Assembly: GCA_964398855.1 (NCBI GenBank) | Contig: CAYNOQ010000031.1 | Span: 1 to 28,330, forward strand | From: Mariniphaga sp964398855 | GTDB taxonomy: Bacteria > Bacteroidota > Bacteroidia > Bacteroidales > Prolixibacteraceae | Length of the DNA: 28,330 nt | Direction of reading: 5' to 3' | In this document: positions 1 to 7,114 of the stretch, in pieces | How the letters are laid out: every line of letters begins with the position of its first letter | Position numbering within the stretch: the first letter of the stretch is position 1 | The notes under the pieces: model-generated | Database searches by the model: none | The model's input: the letters and a program-made list of their open reading frames with translations, nothing else | What the model was told of the DNA's origin: nothing | Program-made: the position numbers and the translations under genes

Positions 1-2
1 TG

Positions 3-536
3 ACGCACCACTCATTTTTCAATCTAAAGGGCGCCGGAAACGGAACCATCAATGACCATATTCTGCAAATTAATGCCGGTTTTTATACGCCTGTTGATGA
101 GGGATTAATTCCTACGGGAGAAATTGCTCCGGTGGAGAATACACCCATGGATTTTCAAACTCCCACAGCAATCGGCGCGCGGGTCAATGAGGATTTTGAA
201 CAACTGAAATTTGGCAAAGGATATGACCACAACTGGGTTTTAAAAGTCGCCGAAAGCGGATTGAACTTCGCGGCAAAAGTTGTGGAACCGGCTTCCGGGC
301 GCATTATGGAGGTCTATACCAACGAGCCGGGATTGCAATTCTATGGCGGAAATTTTTTGGATGGCAGCGACACCGGAAAACAGGGGAAACCGTATGAGTT
401 CCGCTCTTCATTCTGTCTTGAAACGCAGCATTTCCCCGATAGTCCGAATCATCCGGAGTTCCCGTCAACAATTCTGAGTCCGGGAGAGGAGTATTATTCG
501 GTTTGTGTCTATAAATTCAGCACAGAAAAACAGTAG
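3..536 (+). CDS. galM: Aldose 1-epimerase (galactose mutarotase), 5'-truncated by the window edge
   Basis: The gene interconverts alpha and beta anomers of aldoses such as galactose and glucose. Only the C-terminal 177 residues are present; the reading frame is open from base 3. The visible part starts in the THHSFFNL motif, which carries one catalytic histidine of the family. It continues with the IPTGE strand, the YDHNWVL motif holding the conserved Asp (residue 75 of this fragment), and ETQHFPDS, whose Glu is the expected general base. The N-terminal substrate-binding Arg and first His lie outside the window, so any signal peptide cannot be judged. The stop is TAG at 534-536. Family assignment is secure from these motifs; sugar preference is not determined. 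No downstream gene is close enough to suggest an operon. Confidence 0.93.
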   Translation, partial: THHSFFNLKGAGNGTINDHILQINAGFYTPVDEGLIPTGEIAPVENTPMDFQTPTAIGARVNEDFEQLKFGKGYDHNWVLKVAESGLNFAAKVVEPASGRIMEVYTNEPGLQFYGGNFLDGSDTGKQGKPYEFRSSFCLETQHFPDSPNHPEFPSTILSPGEEYYSVCVYKFSTEKQ

Positions 537-606
537 CTTAAATCTATTTCCGGGAATAAGAAAGGCACGAGGATTTCACACACCTGCCTCCGTGCTTGGT
601 GTTTTT

Positions 607-704
607 GTGGCAAGAAATTAAAAGAAAACTCACCACGGAGAGCGCGGAGAACCACAGAGGAAAACTTATGTGCCCTAATGTGTCTATTGTGTTTCAAAAT
701 ATTT
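607..704 (+). repeat. Direct repeat, copy 1 (about 98 bp)
   Basis: This copy begins GTGGCAAGAAATT and runs through CACCACGGAGAGCGCGGAG, CCACAGAGGAAAACTTATG and TGCCCTAAT to TTTCAAAATATTT. It is nearly identical to 736-833 except for a more variable stretch around 681-691. Its core alternates CCACGGAG and CCACAGAGG, a style of intergenic repeat I recall from several environmental bacterial phyla. Function is unknown. Confidence 0.85.
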
Positions 705-735
705 CTATCCTGAACAGGCATATCTTCGTGCATTC

Positions 736-833
736 GTGGCAAGAAATTTAAAGAAAACTCACCACGGAGAGCGCAGAGAGCCACAGAGGAAAACTTATGT
801 GCCCTAATATCTTACCGTGGTTCAAAATATTTT
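736..833 (+). repeat. Direct repeat, copy 2 (about 98 bp)
   Basis: This is the second copy of the element at 607-704, separated from it by 31 bases. It differs by a few substitutions (GCGCAGAGAG in place of GCGCGGAGAA), by a shift in an A/T run and in the variable stretch. A short phrase before each copy (TCCGTGCTTGGTG, TTCGTGCATTC) is also loosely alike, so the unit may begin slightly earlier. There are only two copies and no spacer diversity, so it is not CRISPR. Confidence 0.85.
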
Positions 834-912
834 TTCTTTTTTGTGTAACCTATTTTCTGCTTCTCTTGTCATATTACCGTAACAATTAATAATTTTATTT
901 AAAAAGGACATT

Positions 913-1314
913 ATGGAAAATTTGATTGGCTTAGTAACAATTTTAAGCATTTTTGCCCTGCCTGTTTTAGCAGCTGTTTTTTTAATCTATAAAAGGATAA
1001 AAACAAGGAATGAAGAAAGGATGGAGTTCATTAAGCAGGGAATTATTCCGCAGGATATCGTAAAAAGAAAAAGCACGCCAAACCGTTACATATCATTAAG
1101 AAACGGAATTGTGCTGGTTTCACTTGGGATTGGGCTGGTTACCGGCTTTCTGTGCACAGAATATCTCGTTATAGGCATGAACAACACATTCTGGATGATG
1201 GCAGCCTGCATTGTTTTCTTTATGGGCGCAGGCTATCTTGCCTATTTCTTCATCACTCAGAAAATGCAACCTGAAAACGAAAGTGGAAATGAATCGGAAC
1301 TGATTCAGGAATAA
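913..1314 (+). CDS. Small membrane protein, DUF6249-like
   Basis: A 133-residue protein with three predicted membrane helices: about residues 5-25, 64-86 and 91-114. A short basic loop after helix 1 has the pattern RNEERMEFIKQGIIPQD. Helix 1 plus this loop resembles the small DUF6249 family, whose members often sit beside ECF sigma factors in Bacteroidota. The ATG follows the sequence AAAAAGGACATT. Its stop lies 12 bases before the sigma factor gene, so the two are probably co-transcribed and may form a signalling or stress module. Function is unknown; membrane location is well supported, the family name moderately. Confidence 0.8.
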   Translation: MENLIGLVTILSIFALPVLAAVFLIYKRIKTRNEERMEFIKQGIIPQDIVKRKSTPNRYISLRNGIVLVSLGIGLVTGFLCTEYLVIGMNNTFWMMAACIVFFMGAGYLAYFFITQKMQPENESGNESELIQE

Positions 1315-1326
1315 TCATCAGTTACA

Positions 1327-1884
1327 ATGAATGAAAAACAACGGGTGCAGCAGGTGCTTTCCGGCAATACTTCAGCGTTCGGCTACTTTGTCGATTCCTG
1401 TCAGGATATGGCAGTTAACATTGCCTTCCGAATATGCGGCAACATGCAGGATGCGGAAGACATTGCGCAGGAAAGTTTTCTGAAAGCATACCGCAATCTG
1501 CACTCCTTCCGGGCAGACAGCAAATTTTCAACCTGGTTTTACCGGATTGTTTACAACACTGCAATTTCGCACACAAAATCGAAAGTGTGGTTAGCCGATA
1601 CCGATTTATCAGATGCCGGGGCGGTTGAAACCTCAGATTTTGACACCGAAAAGCTGATTGATGACGCTGAAACCGCCGGGCTTGTAAATGTAGCGCTCGA
1701 CAAAATGCCCAAAGGAGATGCGCTTTTGCTGACGCTGTTTTATCTGGAAGATAACTCCATCAAAGAGATGGCTGAAATTACCGGACTGAACGAAACCAAT
1801 GTGCGGGTTAAACTGTTCAGGGCAAGGAAATCATTTAAGGAAATTTTTGTGCGGGAAGCGCAAATTCCTGCTGTTAACAATTAG
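1327..1884 (+). CDS. ECF-type RNA polymerase sigma factor
   Basis: This 185-residue protein directs RNA polymerase to a dedicated set of promoters. Region 2 spans about residues 20-85, with the core-binding and -10-recognising stretch DAEDIAQESFLKAYRNL followed by FSTWFYRIVYNTA. Region 4 spans about residues 120-175, with IKEMAEITGLNETNVRVKL as the helix-turn-helix for the -35 element. The length and the missing regions 1 and 3 are typical of the extracytoplasmic-function class. It lies between two genes for small membrane proteins in a tight three-gene unit (gaps of 12 and 10 bases). One neighbour could serve as its membrane regulator, although neither shows a clear zinc-binding anti-sigma motif. 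Target genes are not known. Confidence 0.95.
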   Translation: MNEKQRVQQVLSGNTSAFGYFVDSCQDMAVNIAFRICGNMQDAEDIAQESFLKAYRNLHSFRADSKFSTWFYRIVYNTAISHTKSKVWLADTDLSDAGAVETSDFDTEKLIDDAETAGLVNVALDKMPKGDALLLTLFYLEDNSIKEMAEITGLNETNVRVKLFRARKSFKEIFVREAQIPAVNN

Positions 1885-1894
1885 AAAACATACA

Positions 1895-2281
1895 ATGAAA
1901 GAGAAAAATATTACAACGAATGATGATATAAGTATCCGCCGGTTGATGAAATCATCAAAAGTAACGGCTTCTGAAAACCTGAAATACCGGATCATGCACC
2001 AGGTGGAAACGGAAAGTGTACTGACGCGCAAAAAGATTCCGGCACTGAAACCGGCTCATAATGTTTTGAATGATTTCCTTTCCATTTATGGAATTATGTA
2101 TGCCGTGCTCGCAGTTCTGACTGCCTTTACGTGGTTCACCAACGGACTGGAAGCTGTTTTGGCTCCGCAATTCATGTGGCTGGTACTATCCATAGCTTTC
2201 ATATTCAGTATTTTCATTCTGATTATCAGCATTGATGCCAACGTCAGTGCTAAAAGGAACAAATCAGCATCAACCCACTGA
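1895..2281 (+). CDS. Small membrane protein with a soluble N-terminus, possible sigma-factor partner
   Basis: A 128-residue protein of no family I recognise. I chose ATG 1895 because it lies just after the sigma factor stop (10-base gap); the frame is open further upstream, but that would overlap the sigma gene. The first 70 residues are polar (IRRLMKSSKVTASENLKYRIMHQV). Two membrane helices follow, at about residues 68-88 and 97-118, and then a short basic tail. A cytoplasmic head joined to membrane helices and encoded right after an ECF sigma factor is the layout of many anti-sigma factors or sigma-linked regulators. No HxxxCxxC motif is present, so that role is inference only. Confidence 0.75.
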   Translation: MKEKNITTNDDISIRRLMKSSKVTASENLKYRIMHQVETESVLTRKKIPALKPAHNVLNDFLSIYGIMYAVLAVLTAFTWFTNGLEAVLAPQFMWLVLSIAFIFSIFILIISIDANVSAKRNKSASTH

Positions 2282-2335
2282 CAAGCAAGAGAATACGACA
2301 GAAGATTTCGCCAAAAAACCAAAACCAGCTACTTT

Positions 2336-3703
2336 TCAGCTTTTGCCGTTTTCGCTTAAATTGACATCAACTCCCGGAATGGCTTCCAGCGCTTCAAAAT
2401 CAATTTCGGGGGGTATTCCTGCTGCCGGACGGGTGAATTCAGTATCCGGGTCTGTGTTTTTATCAAAGAATCCACAATTCTGCAGGAAAAAACGACTCCC
2501 TGCCAAACCACCCCTGTAATCGGTACGCATACCGGCTCTTGCCGTTGCATCGTAGGTAAAGCGGGCTGCAGTAACTTCCCGCCATTTTCCGTCAGTTCCG
2601 TAAGCCCACTGATTACCAAAGTGCCCCTGCCTTGTCTGCCAGCCTGTCCGCGGGTTGAAGTTTTCCAGAAAAGAGTGAGCACGGGTGAAGTAAGTATCGG
2701 TTTTTGGACGCAGAAAACTTGCCATCAACATCCATTTTTCATTTTCCGAATCATAGAAATAGGAAGTGTAAATTGAATTGCCTTTCCCGTCGGGATGGAT
2801 GCGGGTCAAAAAAGAGTAGGTAACCCCTGCTTTCCATGGGAAAATCATATAGCTCTGACCACCGGAGCCTTCGCCGCCAAACTCAAGCCCCTTCACATTT
2901 TCGCCTCTTCGCAGATAGACAACCCGCTGATCACCGGGAACCTCTCCCGGTTTATCGGTTTTAAACGGACTCCAGACGGAAAAAAGAATCCGCCGTTCGG
3001 TAACGGAATTCACCTGAATGCCAAAATAACCCTGCCCAAAACCGTTCGCCATAAAATAGGAGCCGACAACATCATTTCCTTTTGGGATGGTAATTTCGCT
3101 GTAAAAATATTCGGTGGCAACTTCCGGCAAAGTGTAGTTCAGATGAACAGACGGACCGCGCTGTCCGAAATGGGTGCTGAAATCATGTACATAATTCATC
3201 TCTTTGTCATTTACCGCATTCCCGCTCACGATCAGTTCATATAAATCTATCCTGCCCAAACTATTTGAAAATGAACGTTCAACATCAATGCGCTGATAAC
3301 CTTCCTTATTGATTTTGAAGGTTCCGCAAAACACTTCGTTCATTTCAGCATCCACATTTACGGAGTGATATAAAGCATCTTTACCCACCTTTAACGAAAC
3401 CGGGTTTTCTGATTTTGCTCTCAGATAAACATGCATCTTTCCGGTGGCATTCACTCTGAAAAAAACAGAGACCTTCCTGCCGGGAATCATCGGAATTGAA
3501 TATTCGTCCTCCCGTGTGCGGCGTTGCCGTCTTTGCCAGACCGACTGTATCGTATCGGTGATATAGGCGTTTCCTTCTAATCCGATCTCAATTTTTGGCG
3601 AAGTATCCTTTTCCGCTTTTTTCTCCTGAGATTGCAGACTGTTGCATCCATAGTGCAATAAGAGCACAAGCACAACCGGTAAGAGTAAAATTGCTTTTCT
3701 CAT
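2336..3703 (-). CDS. Lipoprotein with DUF5077-like and DUF3472 domains
   Basis: A 455-residue exported protein. The N-terminus has a basic start, a leucine/valine-rich core and a lipobox LLHYGC with the acylated Cys at residue 20, so it should be a membrane-anchored lipoprotein. About residues 35-165 form a beta-rich part like DUF5077 (YSIPMIPGRKVSVFFRV, INKEGYQRIDVE). About residues 180-430 match DUF3472, with HLNYTLP, FMANGFGQGYFGIQVN, FPWKAGVTYSFL and GHFGNQWAYG. Proteins of this type occur in Bacteroidota near carbohydrate-degradation genes, but the biochemical role is unknown and no such genes adjoin it here. It converges with the small membrane gene on the plus strand (54-base gap) and diverges from the cyclophilin gene. 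Confidence 0.85.
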   Translation of the reverse strand: MRKAILLLPVVLVLLLHYGCNSLQSQEKKAEKDTSPKIEIGLEGNAYITDTIQSVWQRRQRRTREDEYSIPMIPGRKVSVFFRVNATGKMHVYLRAKSENPVSLKVGKDALYHSVNVDAEMNEVFCGTFKINKEGYQRIDVERSFSNSLGRIDLYELIVSGNAVNDKEMNYVHDFSTHFGQRGPSVHLNYTLPEVATEYFYSEITIPKGNDVVGSYFMANGFGQGYFGIQVNSVTERRILFSVWSPFKTDKPGEVPGDQRVVYLRRGENVKGLEFGGEGSGGQSYMIFPWKAGVTYSFLTRIHPDGKGNSIYTSYFYDSENEKWMLMASFLRPKTDTYFTRAHSFLENFNPRTGWQTRQGHFGNQWAYGTDGKWREVTAARFTYDATARAGMRTDYRGGLAGSRFFLQNCGFFDKNTDPDTEFTRPAAGIPPEIDFEALEAIPGVDVNLSENGKS

Positions 3704-3935
3704 TTTGAATATTTTTTAGTTTCTCCGCGAAATTACGAATTGAATCCGGTTATTTGATAGAATTGGAAAACTTCCTGTGATTTTCAAACCTGTTTGAAAT
3801 GATCCTATCCAGAGCAAAATCTATAACCTTGCACCAACAGAAAGCGAGAAAAAAGCGGAAGAATTAAAATTTACCGTAATTATTTTCCGCAACTCACTAT
3901 CTTTACAGCAGTTAATTCCATTAAAGATTTTTGGC

Positions 3936-4766
3936 ATGAAAAACTGGACAATTTATCTCTCCTTTATTTTTCTTCTGGCAGCCGTTTCCTGTGGAAACGC
4001 AGCGTCTCAGGATAACGAAAAGGCGGATGTTCTCATCAAAACCGATTTCGGCGAAATTAAAATCAGGCTTTACGACAAAACCACGGCACACAAAAAGAAT
4101 TTTGAAAAGCTGGTTGCGGATGGCATTTATGATGAAACTCCTTTTCACCGGGTAATCAACCATTTTATGATTCAGGGCGGTGATCCGGCGCTGAAACCTG
4201 CCGGAAAAGAAGTTAAAGGGTTAGAAGAGCTGCAAAACAGTACTTTGCCGGCAGAATTCATTCCCGAATATTTTCACAAAAAAGGTGCTCTTGCCGCTGC
4301 CCGTCGTGGCGACCTTGCCAATCCCGAAAAGCGTTCCAGCGGTTCGCAATTCTATATTGTTCAGGGTACAGTTTTCACTCAGGGACAGCTGGATACCATG
4401 GAAATTTCGAGAAACCAGCATACTAAAAATGAGTTGGTGAAAAAATTCATATCCCAGGAAAACGATATGATTCAGGCTCTCCGGCAAAAGAATGACAATG
4501 ACGGCTATATTATGAAAATTGCGGAAATCAGAGAACGTGCCGACAGTACGATTGCTGCGCAGAATCTCACCTTTAAATTCTCTGACGAGCAGCGGGAAAT
4601 TTATACAACCATTGGCGGAGCGCCGCATCTCGATGGGGAATACTCCGTGTTTGGAGAGGTGATTTCCGGGATGGAGGTTGTGGACAAAATAGCTGCCGTT
4701 GAAACCAACGCAAATGACCGCCCGCTGAAGGATGTGAAGATGGTGATGAAATTAATCAAAAAGTAA
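3936..4766 (+). CDS. Cyclophilin-type peptidyl-prolyl cis-trans isomerase, lipoprotein
   Basis: A 276-residue enzyme that catalyses cis-trans isomerisation of X-Pro bonds, probably in the periplasm. The signal sequence ends in LLAAVSC (Cys19), a lipobox. The catalytic region FHRVINHFMIQGGDP holds the expected Arg72, Phe77 and Gln80, and SSGSQFYIVQG and DGEYSVFGEVISGMEVVD complete the fold. Between the last two blocks is an extra charged, mostly helical stretch of about 80 residues (roughly 150-230), absent from standard cyclophilins of about 165 residues; this explains the greater length. TATCTTTA at 3898-3905 is a partial match to the Bacteroidota -7 box. The gene converges with the HAD gene, with 20 bases between their stops. 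Confidence 0.92.
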   Translation: MKNWTIYLSFIFLLAAVSCGNAASQDNEKADVLIKTDFGEIKIRLYDKTTAHKKNFEKLVADGIYDETPFHRVINHFMIQGGDPALKPAGKEVKGLEELQNSTLPAEFIPEYFHKKGALAAARRGDLANPEKRSSGSQFYIVQGTVFTQGQLDTMEISRNQHTKNELVKKFISQENDMIQALRQKNDNDGYIMKIAEIRERADSTIAAQNLTFKFSDEQREIYTTIGGAPHLDGEYSVFGEVISGMEVVDKIAAVETNANDRPLKDVKMVMKLIKK

Positions 4767-4786
4767 TTTCAAAGTAAAAGATTTTA

Positions 4787-5416
4787 CTACGAAAAACTGA
4801 AGTCCGAAATCTCCATTCCGCTTTGCAGCCAAAAGGCTTTCAGTCCGGCTTGCCGGGCGCCTTCCACATTTTCCTTCAAATCATCAATGAACAGAGTCTC
4901 CCGGGCATTGATTCCGGCAAGTTCAATCACTTTTTGAAAAGCGGTTACATCCGGTTTTCTTGCCTGAATATCATGGGAGTAAAAATCTTTTATGAAAAGT
5001 GAAGAAAAATCAAACCCGTACTGCTTTTGAAATTCGCTTTTAAATCCCTGGGTATGAATCAGGTTGGTATTACTAAACAGATAAACAGCATGGGTTTCTG
5101 CAAGCTCTTTCAGCATTTGAACCCGCCTTTCCGGAATATCGAGAACCATGGCATACCAGGCATCGTCAATCTGCCGGTCGGTGGCGGCAGGATTGTTTAA
5201 AATCTCCCGCACCCGTTTTCTGAATTGCTCCGGGGTAATTTGCCCGATTTCAAAATTTAAAAAAAGCGGGTCGGAAAAGACCATTTCGATATTCAGTGGA
5301 CTGCCGGCATGATTAAGCTTTTCAAAAGCGCTGACCGATGCTTCAAAATCCAGATTCAGTAACACCCTGCCAAGGTCAAACACAATATTTCTCACTGCCG
5401 GAAAATCATTTTTCAT
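4787..5416 (-). CDS. HAD-superfamily hydrolase, YihX-like phosphatase
   Basis: A 209-residue soluble protein of HAD subfamily IA. Motif I is VFDLGRVLLN with the nucleophile Asp14. The usual second Asp of DxD is Gly16, as in the YihX and epoxide-hydrolase-N-terminal branch. Motif II is YLFSNTN (Ser115), motif III QARKPD (Lys154), and motif IV FIDDLKENVEGA (Asp178, Asp179). A helical cap lies between motifs I and II. E. coli YihX acts on sugar phosphates such as glucose-1-phosphate; whether this enzyme shares that substrate cannot be told from the sequence. ATG 5416 follows an A/T-rich leader containing a 12-bp inverted repeat. Confidence 0.88.
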   Translation of the reverse strand: MKNDFPAVRNIVFDLGRVLLNLDFEASVSAFEKLNHAGSPLNIEMVFSDPLFLNFEIGQITPEQFRKRVREILNNPAATDRQIDDAWYAMVLDIPERRVQMLKELAETHAVYLFSNTNLIHTQGFKSEFQKQYGFDFSSLFIKDFYSHDIQARKPDVTAFQKVIELAGINARETLFIDDLKENVEGARQAGLKAFWLQSGMEISDFSFS

Positions 5417-5447
5417 TTTACAAAAAGTTTTTATTCAAGCAATTTCA

Positions 5448-5478
5448 TTTTTTGATTTTTCGTTGGAAAATCAAAAAA
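5448..5478. repeat. Perfect 12-bp A/T-rich inverted repeat upstream of the HAD gene
   Basis: TTTTTTGATTTT at 5448-5459 and AAAATCAAAAAA at 5467-5478 are exact reverse complements around a 7-base loop. The element lies about 32 bases upstream of the HAD start codon, where it could be an operator, a leader hairpin or a weak terminator. A/T-rich spacers produce such repeats by chance more often than other DNA. Confidence 0.5.
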
Positions 5479-5583
5479 GTCAAAAGCGATAGTCATTATG
5501 GCTGCCTAAGATATATTTTATCCCGGAAAACGGAAGGGAATAGCATAAAAACTTTGAAAAGAGACAATTTGCGATTAAAATCC

Positions 5584-5615
5584 TTTGAAACAGTGCTGCT
5601 TTGGCATATTCTTTG
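5584..5615 (+). promoter_or_regulatory. Candidate Bacteroidota promoter for a small transcript
   Basis: TTTG at 5584-5587 and TATTCTTTG at 5607-5615 are 19 bases apart, close to the TTTG / TAnnTTTG pattern but with one extra base in the -7 box. It points toward the terminator at 5697-5729 and implies a start near 5622. Confidence 0.4.
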
Positions 5616-5621
5616 CATTTC

Positions 5622-5730
5622 AGGTGGTTTTGAAAATGATTGTTCACTTCATTACTATAAATTCAGCCATCAAGCTTCGTTGGCGTTTTAATTCCCGGCG
5701 GTATCTGATTAAAGATGCCGCCTTTTTTTA
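5622..5730 (+). ncRNA. Candidate short transcript (leader or small RNA) before pheS
   Basis: This is an inferred RNA of roughly 110 nucleotides between a promoter-like sequence and a strong intrinsic terminator. It could encode a 31-codon peptide (ATG 5636, TAA 5729-5731) beginning MIVHFITINSAIKLRWRF, whose last codons overlap the terminator stem and T-run. Phe codons at 5648, 5687 and 5723-5728 make a pheS-linked attenuator conceivable, but they are not clustered as in classic attenuators. Alternatives are an independent small RNA or a trimmed leader. I recognise no known RNA family. Confidence 0.35.
5697..5729 (+). terminator. Intrinsic terminator upstream of pheS
   Basis: The stem GGCGGTATC (5697-5705) pairs with GATGCCGCC (5714-5722), nine pairs with one T-G wobble and an 8-base loop, followed directly by seven T residues. 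The strand is fixed by the T-run. No annotated gene precedes it on this strand, so it must end a short transcript or an attenuated leader. Confidence 0.8.
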
Positions 5731-5740
5731 ACAGAATCAT

Positions 5741-5748
5741 TATCTTTG
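5741..5748 (+). promoter_or_regulatory. Promoter -7 box of pheS
   Basis: TATCTTTG matches TAnnTTTG exactly and lies 27 bases before the pheS ATG. The matching -33 position would fall in the terminator stem and T-run just upstream, so the -33 box is poor. Confidence 0.5.
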
Positions 5749-5774
5749 CGCATTCATAAAAATTCCAAAACAAT

Positions 5775-6794
5775 ATGTTGGATAAGATTAAGGCTTTAAA
5801 TGAGGAGTTTGAAAAAATAAAAGCTGCTTCTGCGGAGGAAGTTGAAGAGATACGTATTAAGTATATCAGTAAAAAGGGAATTTTAAGTCAGCTTTTTAAC
5901 GATTTTAAAAGCTTGTCGCCCGATCAGAAAAAAGAGATTGGGAAAGCGCTGAACGACCTTAAAAACTTTGCTGTTGAACGGATTAATGAATTGCGCACCC
6001 GTCTGGAGACAGTATCACAGGAAAGTTCGGGAAGTGATCTTACCCGCCCCGGCGAACCCATAAAATTAGGAGCGCGCCATCCGCTCTCTCTGGTAAAAAA
6101 TGAGATTGTCAATATTTTCGGCAGACTTGGGTTTGTAGTTGCCGAAGGTCCTGAAATTGAAGATGACTGGCATGTTTTTTCAGCGCTGAACTTCCCTGAT
6201 GAGCATCCGGCGCGCGATATGCAAGACACCTTTTTCATTGAAAAACAGCCCGATGTGCTGCTTCGCACGCACACATCAAGCGTTCAGATTCGCGTTATGG
6301 AGCAAACACAACCCCCCATCCGCGCTATTTTCCCCGGCAGGGTTTTCCGCAATGAGGCAATCTCCACGCGCTCCCACTGCATTTTCCATCAGGTGGAAGG
6401 TTTGTATGTGGACAAGGATGTTTCGTTTGCCGACCTGAAACAGGCGCTGCTCTACTTTGCAAAAGAGCTTTTTGGGGAAGGAACAGACATTCGCCTGAGA
6501 CCCAGCTACTTCCCATTCACCGAGCCCAGCGCCGAAATGGATGTGAGCTGCACCATTTGCAGCGGAAAAGGATGCAATGTGTGCAAACATACCGGCTGGC
6601 TCGAAATTCTTGGCTGCGGAATGGTTGACCCCAACGTGCTGGAAGCCTGCAATATCAGCAGTACGAAATTCTCGGGTTATGCATTTGGCATGGGAATCGA
6701 GCGCATTGCAATGCTGCTGTACGGAATTAAGGATATTCGCCATTTTTTCGAAAACGATATTCGTTTCCTCAAACAGTTTGAATCAGCTGTCTGA
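5775..6794 (+). CDS. pheS: Phenylalanine-tRNA ligase alpha subunit
   Basis: The 339-residue alpha subunit of the alpha2-beta2 enzyme that charges tRNA-Phe with phenylalanine in the cytoplasm. The N-terminal 80 residues form the charged helical arm that contacts tRNA. The class II catalytic core follows: RHPLSLV, motif 2 with FPGRVFRNEAISTRSHCIFH, and motif 3 with GYAFGMGIERIAMLLYGI near the C-terminus. The cysteine-rich insert CTICSGKGCNVCKHTGW is typical of bacterial PheS. The length is normal. The beta-subunit gene pheT does not follow, so the two are unlinked, as in many Bacteroidota. A small hairpin (6787-6806) overlaps the stop codon but has no T-run. Confidence 0.98.
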   Translation: MLDKIKALNEEFEKIKAASAEEVEEIRIKYISKKGILSQLFNDFKSLSPDQKKEIGKALNDLKNFAVERINELRTRLETVSQESSGSDLTRPGEPIKLGARHPLSLVKNEIVNIFGRLGFVVAEGPEIEDDWHVFSALNFPDEHPARDMQDTFFIEKQPDVLLRTHTSSVQIRVMEQTQPPIRAIFPGRVFRNEAISTRSHCIFHQVEGLYVDKDVSFADLKQALLYFAKELFGEGTDIRLRPSYFPFTEPSAEMDVSCTICSGKGCNVCKHTGWLEILGCGMVDPNVLEACNISSTKFSGYAFGMGIERIAMLLYGIKDIRHFFENDIRFLKQFESAV

Positions 6795-7114
6795 GCCATC
6801 AGGCAGGGAAATCGCTTACCATTATCCCACATTCCGGCTCAATTTCACACTAAACCGTAAAAAAACTGAAACTCTCCCGGAAAATCCCTCTTAACATTCG
6901 GTTTTCAGGTAAAAGCTCTGCTCATCAGGCTGCTGAACACAAAAGGGTATTTTCTGTTTTACCAAAGGAATTCTTTAAAATATTTTCACCTAAACCGCAA
7001 ACGGGTCTGCTGTTTCGCAGAGTCAATCCGGCAAAATTATATTTTGAATGAATTTAAACTATTTTAAAGGGCTAAAGTCCAAATCAGTAATTTGAAACAC
7101 TTGAAAAGTTAGCT
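6795..7114. other. 320-bp spacer before the export operon
   Basis: I see no gene here. A hairpin CTGTCTGA / TCAGGCAG (6787-6806) overlaps the pheS stop and could be a weak terminator, although no T-run follows. TATATTTTG at 7038-7046, with TTTC about 21 bases upstream, is the best promoter-like sequence for the operon beginning at 7115; its boxes are imperfect. No operator with clear dyad symmetry and no adjacent regulator gene is visible. Confidence 0.45.

Larger units (their letters stand above)
537..912. other. 376-bp spacer with a direct repeat and a possible sigma-factor promoter
   Basis: I see no convincing gene here. It holds the two repeat copies listed separately, and a partial inverted echo of them (CCTCCGTGC near 586) that could pair with the CCACGGAG of the first copy. 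Just before the next gene, TGTAACC at 844-850 followed about 16 bases later by GTC resembles an ECF-sigma promoter with an AAC core in the -35 box. That would fit autoregulation by the sigma factor gene downstream, but the match is weak. Confidence 0.5.

Noticed and set aside
607..833. Repeat pair as the beginning of a CRISPR array
   Set aside because: Only two long copies with a 31-base gap, no further units and no cas genes.
2795..3244. Plus-strand open frame inside the DUF3472 lipoprotein gene
   Set aside because: The opposite strand carries a full lipoprotein with signal peptide and conserved domains; this frame has none.
5338..5691. Plus-strand open frame of 117 codons overlapping the HAD start
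   Set aside because: Its first part is antisense to the HAD gene, composition is random-like, and a promoter-like sequence lies in its middle; a short terminated RNA explains the region better.
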